This document shows positions 56,554-64,000 of a DNA stretch of 64,000 nucleotides, piece after piece. Source of the DNA: Chamaecyparis obtusa (Eukaryota > Streptophyta > Pinopsida > Cupressales > Cupressaceae); contig BSBK01000522.1 in the NCBI GenBank assembly GCA_027943335.1, positions 1,486,001 to 1,550,000 on the forward strand. Reading direction: 5' to 3'. Every line of letters begins with the position of its first letter. Positions within the stretch are counted from its first letter, which is position 1. Position numbers and translations under genes: made by a program. The notes beneath the pieces were generated by a model. The model was not told where the DNA came from, ran no database searches, and saw only the letters and a program-made list of their open reading frames with translations.

Positions 56554-59516
56554 ACACCTTCTCTGCATACTAATATAACTCACTATAGAGCTTCAAATTC
56601 AGACACTGTCAAATAAGAGCAAACCTCCTTAAATATAGTAGAAAGGGTGGCGACATTAGTCATACCTTTTTAATAACTTCCATTCACAATAATTAGTAAT
56701 CTAATAGATCAGATAAATATTTTAGTGGGATATGCTTGAAAAAACATATTATAAATAAGATTCTATAACTTTATTTTATAACAATATATAAATGTTTTAA
56801 GGGTATGACCCCTAAAACCATTATGTTCTAATACTCCCCCTTAATGTTAATAGAAGCATCACATGCCAATTTTCATAAAAGAAAAAGTACCCTAGCAATG
56901 TAGGTCTTTTTTGACAAAGATAAATAATGACACAAATACATATCAACATGAAGATCATACATTCTAGATTACATGAAAGTCCATCTTGTGATACTTATTA
57001 ATCCAGGTGTTTTAAAAATGATGCTATGAGGTCTTATAAAATAATATATATGTCGGAGCTATAGTCACCTCAAATTAGCCTCTCATCAGGTTCATTACAT
57101 AGTGCTTGCAAGTCTTATATAATGAAACACTTGTACAAGTGGATGATTTACAAAGAAAAGAAGTTACAATATGCCTATAGAACTTGGTAAAATTTTCTCG
57201 TAGGTCTTAATAAAATGTACATGTATAACTTAAGAAAATGTGTGCATAGGACTTAATAAAATGTTCTCGCATGAATGAAGAATTTCTATAGGTCCTTTTG
57301 TTATACCTATTAGGTCTTATATCCAATGACTTAGCCATCTCAAGGTGTTAAAATACCTACATGTCTTATTTTATGCTTGAGGTCTTATATCTAGAGGTGC
57401 CAAAGTTATGCACACTACCTTTCAATGACAACTCCATATGGCCAAGCATTAAATTAAATTTGGAGCATATAATGCCTAAAGGTCTTATATTATGCCCTTT
57501 AGGGCTTAAATAAAGGATTTAACCACTAGGTGGTGTCATGCACACTCCCCCTAAATAATATCACCTATAAAGTCAATCATTGCACATATCTCTTTATATG
57601 AGATGACAAATATTCCAACCTCCTTTTAATATGATAGCATATTTTCTCTTCAATCAAACTAGAGAGAGATTTTATGATGGAATACTTTCAGTTGTATGAG
57701 GTACCCATGATTATGAATGTGCTTTTATCTCTTTAGAAATCAGATTCTTTAGAAAGAGTAGAATAACTTCAATTATCATATAGGGAGATGATACTTTTAC
57801 ACATATCTAGTTGGAGCTCTTCCATAAATCTTAAAAGCCACATTGGTTTATCAAGAGTTACTTTTGTATTTCACCTTTTTTATTCAAAGAAGAATAAAAA
57901 ATAGCTTCTTTTCTTAAAGTAGTGCACCATCCATGTAAGAGCACCTCCAACATTTATTTTGAAGACATATGATCTATTGCATTTTTCCTATAAAAAGAAA
58001 CAACAAAATAGTCAGTGATATAATGATCGAGAAAAAAAAGATTCATGTTGCAAGAATAATAAAGACCACAATGAGTTATATGTCTTTGTCATTTTCAACG
58101 ATTATAAAGTTTTTCCCATAGTCACTATGATTATAGGTAAAATAATAATCACTAGTAAGGATATTATATGATATTATCATGATCATAAGCATGCCTAATT
58201 AGTTGTCTTGCTTAAATGAAAAATAGACACTACTACATACAATAAGATCCATAAAAAACTAATCAACATGTAAGCTATCTTTTCTAGGCTTGCTCTCTAG
58301 ACAATTTAATAGGTCAATAGCCACCCATTATAAGAAAGTTCTTTATATTTAATAATTTTAAAGGATGCCTAAAATTCATAAAAATGTTAGTAAAAATAAT
58401 ATTCATGAAAAAAAAGAGAATATAAAAGCCAATTTTTTTTTGAAATTTTATATAATTCTATTTTGTTTATTCAAATAACTAAATGTTATCAAGAAGAAAG
58501 ACAAAGTTACTTTACTTCCTACTTCACTTCCAACAAGCATATAAAATTTCAATTAGAAAACAACCTTCCAACAATGTTGATGTAAATATAAGTTATAAAT
58601 CATACACAATCAAACTTCATACCATATAGCATATCTAGAGATAAATGTAGAAGTGAAAAAAATGAATGGTTTCAAATGTTATTTGCTAATTTATTCACAT
58701 TAGACTTATATGGAAATCACTTTCTTCAAGTTATATGAGATATGATAACTCGTAGTTCCAATATTATACATCTTTGTTCAAGTTATGTTTTTAACTAGAA
58801 GTGTAAATAAACTATGTATATAGATACTTTACAGATATATATAAATTATTATTGTGAATTATGAATAGTGAAATTTATAAATATAAAACAATTCCCAAAG
58901 TTTTGATAAAATTTCTCTATATAATAGTTTTTATCAAATTATTGTAAATCTACAAATAGTTTTTTCGTGAAAGAGAAAATGGAAAAGAATAAATCTATAA
59001 TATGAAAGTAGTTTCTATCTATAAAGCCTTCATGCATCCCTTAGCATATATTCCTTCAAGGATAGTTATCTCAAGCAATAAACAATTAGTTCAGGATAAT
59101 CTAATTCATGGATATTATAAGATAATAATTTTCAAGGAAACTCATGTCATAAAATTTCTTTCTAAATTTTAAGAATATTTTGTTCTAAAGAACATAATAT
59201 GTAGTATATTCTTAATAAAAAATATATAAAACATCAACAACGCATGTGAACTTTTTGATAGAATTCCTAGAGTCTAAGTTGTTAAAAATAGATATACATC
59301 AAAATGATTTGACAGTCCTTTCTATCATAATTTCATAAACACAAATTAAGTTTTAGAATGTGAAAGTTGTAAGTTTGTTTTTTGAATTTAGCTTTATCTT
59401 GTAGTAATTCATCTCAATTCATGAGCCTTTAGATGACAATAAAATATAGCATAGTAAATAGAATTACATGAAATCTCATTAATAGCATAAGTATCAATCT
59501 TTCATACTGATATTAC
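56554..59516. other. AT-rich DNA, possible decayed Copia 3' end
   Basis: No gene recognised. 'atactcccccttaatg' at 56832-56848 is the reverse complement of a typical Copia polypurine tract (AAGGGGGAGT). The bases to its left read on the minus strand 'TATTAGAACATAATGG', which could be an LTR start, but no partner LTR was found. From 57030 to 57510 the word 'aggtcttata' recurs about seven times in variants at irregular spacing. Confidence 0.3.
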
Positions 59517-59580
59517 AATTGTGTGTGTGTGTGTGTGTGTATGTATATGTATATGCATATGTATATGTATATGTATATTG
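59517..59580. repeat. (GT)n followed by (ATGTAT)n microsatellite
   Basis: A GT run from about 59520 to 59540 changes into repeats of 'atgtat'/'atgcat' up to about 59578. Confidence 0.92.
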
Positions 59581-62500
59581 ACAAAAAAAATTAACCTTCT
59601 CTATTTGACATTTTCTCATCATTATTTATTCATGATTAATTTCTTTAATTATTTAATTATCATGTTAACTTTCCTTTTCATCTAATATTAATTAAATAAT
59701 TTTTATTATTTAATCATCTTCCTTTGTTACTTTTCTATATTTCTTATGTTTCTCATAATCAAATATTTTTTGTAATTATAATTAGTTGAATAAGTTATTA
59801 AATTTATTCTATTATTTATTTTCCCTTTTTCAATCAAATAAATAAATGAAATTTGTATTTCGTCTTCGTTCATGAAATTAAATAAATTAAATAATTTAAT
59901 TTGATTTTCCCATTCACCAACCACTTGTCTTCTTATTCCTTCTAGCCACTCCACCACTTTCTCCTATGCAATCTCGACTATTGATTCTTTTCAAGAAGAA
60001 GTCAAACTCAACTAATTATCTTCCCTCCTCTCAATCTAAAAAATCAAACCTTTTCACTCATTTTTCTCTCTAATCATACTTCATGAGCTTTTCTTTTATC
60101 TTTTCAACATAGTACACATATTTTTCAAAGCAACCATATCATTTTCAAAGAAAAATTAAGAGCAATGGAGATTAACAACATGTAGGATCATTAATATTTT
60201 TGCTTTATATTTTTTTCAATTTACTTGCATTCTTCCTTGATTTTATTCATTGGGTAGGCTATATTCTTGCTTTGATTTAAGGGTTTTTATGGTTGATTTG
60301 TGAAGATAATTTCTTAAAGGATTTTTAGGCTTACATTTTGGCACTCTTGGAGGGAACCTATATCCTACAAATTTAACATTTTTTTGAGTTTTTGTCAACT
60401 TTGCAGGATTCGTTCATGTATTGGTGGTTTTGTTCAACAACTCAACACAAATTGTTCACCAATTTGATGCATATATCTCAGTATTTGACACAATTATTGA
60501 TGAAATCTATACATCTAACATATTTACATGCTTTTCTATTGTTTCCACTCTTTTGTCCATTGTTGTTTCATAAAAATTCAATAGCTTTACACATGTGTTC
60601 ACCAAAATTATGTATTTTCAAGGTATATTTGGTTAGTTTTGGTTTTTTATTTTTGCTAATGATGTTTTCTATTAATTTTTTGCTAACGAGCCTATGTAGC
60701 AGGTCCCACATGTGGCAAAGGCACCATAAAAATGCTAAACAAACTTCTTGTGGGACCAAAAAATGGAAAAAGGAAAAAATCTTAATTGCTAATACATGAT
60801 TTTGTAAGGTTATTGTTACTCAAAATTACAGCATACAACACAATAAGCATAAATAGGAAAAGATTGCACATTTGTAGGTCCAATTAATACTACCTTCTAG
60901 GTTTTGTTAATTGACATGTCATTATTGCATTCATTTTTAGATTTCATTATTGTACTTTAAGTATTGATCACTTTTCAAATTTCAAAATTCATAACTGATC
61001 ATTACATTATGCATTCATACTGAATGTAGTATACAAAGTGTCTTTTCATATTTCATATTTCATATTTCATATCAACAATAAAGTACACATGTAGAATTGA
61101 AAACATAATTGAAGTATGGAATAGGGGTCCCATGCATTGCCTTGTTGTTAGCTGGTTGTCTGCCATGTCCTAGGTCCTTAGGTCCAAATCTTCATCTGCA
61201 TTTAGGACTTTAGGGTTCATACCTGCATGGGAGAGAAAAATGTGGTTAGATCTTGTTGGATCTAAGCAATGCATGAAAAACAAATAACATACAGTGATAA
61301 TCAAGTTTTCAATTGTTGCATATCAATCTGGTAAATTAAATGCAATAAGGAAATGTACATCTACACTCACTGCAAGGTAGTATTAAAGGGACTTGTTTTA
61401 TAAACATGAAACCTTTTACTATTAATGATCATTCTAGTGTATGTTGTCCTTTTTATTAACCAGGTATCTGAATTAAAGGGACTTAATGTTTCCAACTAAG
61501 AAACCTTTTTCAGAAGTTGCAGTACCTTGATAGATTAGTGAACATAATGGTCTGAATATTGATTCATAAGAGTCATTTGGCATTTTTATAAATTGATTAT
61601 TATGCTCACTAATCTAACAAGTTCAAAATGTTGTTGTTTGAGAGCTTAATAGAATATTTTGCAGTATTTCCAATTGACTGGTTTTCACATTCAGTCAAAG
61701 AAAAGAGATGCAGAACAGGCTGAAATGCTATAGAAAGTGCCAAAATTACAAATAGTCAAGATCAAATCACAGAGTGCAGTTTCATGAATAATGGTACAAT
61801 ATATCTTTGCTAATTCAAAAGTACAAATTCAACAATATCACTGATTGTTGCTGATTCCATAAAGAATGCTACAGAATTGTGTTTTAAAAGTATCATAAAA
61901 TGTTTACCAAAATGTATCTTTGAGTTTCACGAGCCCGTGCTCGAACTTCATTGATAATAAATAAGCATTTATATCTTATTGCATTTCTTTTAAAGGATTC
62001 AATTTCAGCATCAAAAGAGAATTATTTTTAAGCATGGTAATTTGTGCCAGTAAGTCTTAGAATGTGCTCTGTTTTGAAGTATTGAATTCAAGTGCCAATG
62101 TAACTATGCCATCAGATGAATATAAATGGAAGCATGAAGAAATGACTAAAAGAAAGTATGACTGGTTTTTCTAAGTGTGATATCAGTATGTATCAACAGT
62201 GGCAAAATATATGCAGAACAATCAAAATGAAGACCAAGTCATATGCACATTACAAGTTTTTCAAAGAAATCAGCTCATGGAATTCATTTTAAACAGTGAT
62301 TATGCTACATGAACTTTAATGTAGTGAGCTTTTGAAGCTTTGATTTTTTATGGAGCTGATTGTGTTTGACTGTGTATTGATAGAAATGAATGACTGGTTT
62401 TTTCCAAGTGTGTTGACAGTGAGCTGTGCTATGAGTTCATCTATCAAGCTGTAAGTACAATGATTTTCTAAAGATTTACAAAGTATAATATACATTTACA

Positions 62501-62700
62501 GTTGAGCTATGGAAGTGACAATTTTAAAACAGTGAGTAGGTTGTAAGAGTTCAAAATAAAATAGTGAAGCATAAGTTTGCAGCATTTTATCAAAAGTATA
62601 GGTTCACAAGCAAAGCAAGTGACTGGGTATCACAACAGTAATTTAAAATATGTGTGCATATGTTGACAGTGAAGAAAGATCAGAGAGACAAAGATGTACA
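59581..62700. other. Non-coding AT-rich DNA
   Basis: The largest frame (60392-60799, + strand) is a hydrophobic, Phe/Leu-rich product of T-rich DNA with no motif, and I do not call it a gene. Small direct repeats occur: 'catatttcatatttcat' at 61047-61075, 'taaagggact' at 61384 and 61475, and 'tgactggttttt' at 62159 and 62390. Confidence 0.4.
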
Positions 62701-62781
62701 CAAGCTGCAGACATCATATGATACAAGAGAAGATAAAAATGAATTTATTTGTATGTGCAAGGTGACTTGTGTCTTTACTTT

Positions 62782-63026
62782 ATCTTTCAGTCATGGTTTT
62801 AGTCAGCTTGCAAAGTCGTGAAGCTTATGACTGAAAGATGTCATAGCTTAAGGACTTGGTGTATTTACCACATCTTTCAGTCATACCTCACGATTTTGCT
62901 GAGGTAACCGAAGATAACCCACATGTTGATATGTTGATAGAAGTCCAAGCATCTTGGTAAGAGTCTCAAGTTGCGACTGAGAGATGTCTTAGTTAAGACT
63001 GAGTCCCATATCTCAGTCCTAGCTTG
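62782..63026. repeat. Tandem pair of related foldbacks
   Basis: Hairpin A (62810-62899): left arm 62810-62841 and right arm 62870-62899 pair at about 28 of 30 positions with one 2-nt bulge and a 28-nt loop; the core is atgactgaaagatgt. A further reverse copy of that core lies at 62782-62794. Hairpin B (62967-63026): 20-nt arms 62967-62986 and 63007-63026 pair at about 16 of 20 with a 20-nt loop. Its left arm and loop ('gactgagagatgtcttagtt') resemble those of hairpin A ('gactgaaagatgtcatagct'), so one arose from the other by duplication. It may be a miRNA-like precursor pair or remnants of a foldback element. Confidence 0.7.
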
Positions 63027-63079
63027 AACCTTGCCGAGAAGACTGAAGGAAATCCGCAATGATGCATTGTCAAAGACAA

Positions 63080-64000
63080 ATGAGCCCACATCAGAAAGTG
63101 GTGTAAATGAAAACAAGTTTCATGCTAAATCTGCCAGTGAAAAGTGGCCAAGGGTTACCAGTTATTGTAGGTTCGAAGTCAAGTCATTGCTGAGTTGACT
63201 ATAGAAACCCACAAAAAGCTCGAAGCCTAGTCTCAGTTACAAAACTGCCAAAATTGCAAAGAACCCACGTCAAGAGTGGAGTATGTAAACATAAGCTTCA
63301 TGCTTAAAATCTACAGGAAGATCAAAGGCTTACCAATTGAAGGATGAGCTATATTCGCATGTGAACTCATAGTTCTAAACCCAAGCCTAAACTCAAAGAT
63401 GAGTCATGGATTTATTCAAATAGTCATGTTGAAGTAACAGCCACAGTCAACTGTGACTTATAAAAGGAATCTCAAAATCATGTGGGTTGATCTGATAGTT
63501 CTAAACCCACAAGCAAAAAAAAAAAAAAACCCAACAGAGTTGTGGCTTATATGTATTTGAAGGTAATAGAAAACTGCAGTCAAAGTCATGACTATTAATA
63601 AGGTAGAGCTTGAGGTTGAGTCATGCCATCATTCAAAGCCATGCTCTAACTTTCAAACTCAACTCACAGACCAGGGCCGTGTATTCATAACCGGGAGCTG
63701 CTCATTCAAAGTCAAAGCAAAGAAAGAGAACCAAAATGGAGTATCAGTCACAAAGTAAGAGATGAATTCAAATGTTTAACCACAGTCACACATAAGAAAA
63801 CATGTGGTTGCATACCAGTTAACACCAAGGGTTATCCAGACTCATGCTTGAAGACTCCATCATTCAAGGCCGAGTTCGAAGATGAGGACACAAAATGAGC
63901 AATGAGAATAGGAAACACTAGATCATCAAAGGTAACCCAAGTTCCATAATATCGATCTCTTAGTTCGAGACTCACGTCAAAGAAGATAATACATAACAAA
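63080..64000. repeat. Degenerate ~180-bp repeat region at window edge
   Basis: 'cccacatcagaaagtggtgt...ttcatgctaaa' (63084-63130) and 'cccacgtcaagagtggagta...ttcatgcttaaaa' (63264-63308) are diverged copies about 180 bp apart; a shorter echo 'aacccacatg' lies at 62916. 'cccaca', 'agtcatg' and 'tcaaag' words continue to the window end. No coding region is visible. It may be the internal repeat part of an LTR that extends beyond the window. Confidence 0.5.

Noticed and set aside
60392..60799. 135-codon + strand open frame
   Set aside because: Phe/Leu/His-rich composition reflects T-rich DNA; no motif, no family resemblance, and no splice or promoter context.
1..64000. CRISPR array, bacterial operon or rRNA genes
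   Set aside because: No regularly spaced repeats with unique spacers, no ribosome binding site-led gene clusters and no rRNA-like stretches; the content is that of a plant nuclear genome.

Overview
The window looks like intergenic and intronic DNA from a large-genome seed plant. I favour a gymnosperm or conifer, but this is inference. The reasons are AT-rich composition, many layered and decayed LTR retrotransposons, hAT transposons with a DUF659-type transposase, and one host gene with very long introns. I see no rRNA, tRNA, CRISPR or bacterial-type genes.

The one convincing host gene is on the + strand. Three short exons (17389-17461, 36407-36482, 43001-43072) join in phase and encode the C-terminal end of a plant guanylyl cyclase 1 / GUCD1-like protein (PF09778 family), including the HYVVICGY and IRDPAS motifs and a terminal stop. 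The introns between them are 18,945 and 6,518 bp. Upstream exons were not found and probably lie before the window or in unrecognised parts of 1-17388.

1-17 kb: a broken hAT transposase (1.7-5.4 kb) split by an LTR-like insertion; a PPR-motif inverted-repeat cluster (1.36-1.57 kb); a compound tandem-repeat block (6.97-7.34 kb); a decayed Ty3/gypsy reverse transcriptase (10.9-11.8 kb); a complete but decayed hAT element with terminal inverted repeats and a probable 8-bp target duplication (11919-15386); and a Copia-type LTR remnant (15.9-16.6 kb).

17.4-36.4 kb (first visible intron): a solo-LTR-like element with TSD aattc (18374-22751) that holds a small non-coding LTR retrotransposon with TSD atatt (19927-22335); a gag-only Copia element with TSD aatac and non-canonical TA...TA LTR ends (25913-29988), itself interrupted by a solo-LTR-like element (27145-29340); a hAT pseudogene (31.1-32.0 kb); and a non-autonomous hAT derivative (33831-35878). 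The second intron (36.5-43.0 kb) has a further hAT fragment and two tandem duplications.

46-57 kb: an old minus-strand Ty3/gypsy pol relic (46.2-49.0 kb), then two members of one non-autonomous gypsy family nested one inside the other. Element 1 is 49102-56548 (TSD caata) and element 2 is 50317-54123 (TSD gacac). Both keep gag and a protease-like stretch, lack RT/RNase H/integrase, and share the same two in-frame stops in the protease region, so the stops probably predate their separation.

57-64 kb: AT-rich DNA with no recognisable gene. A cluster of strong, related foldbacks at 62.8-63.0 kb is the main unexplained structure. The retroelements do not cooperate with the host gene; their gag-only or gag-pro-only forms imply dependence on autonomous partners elsewhere in the genome.
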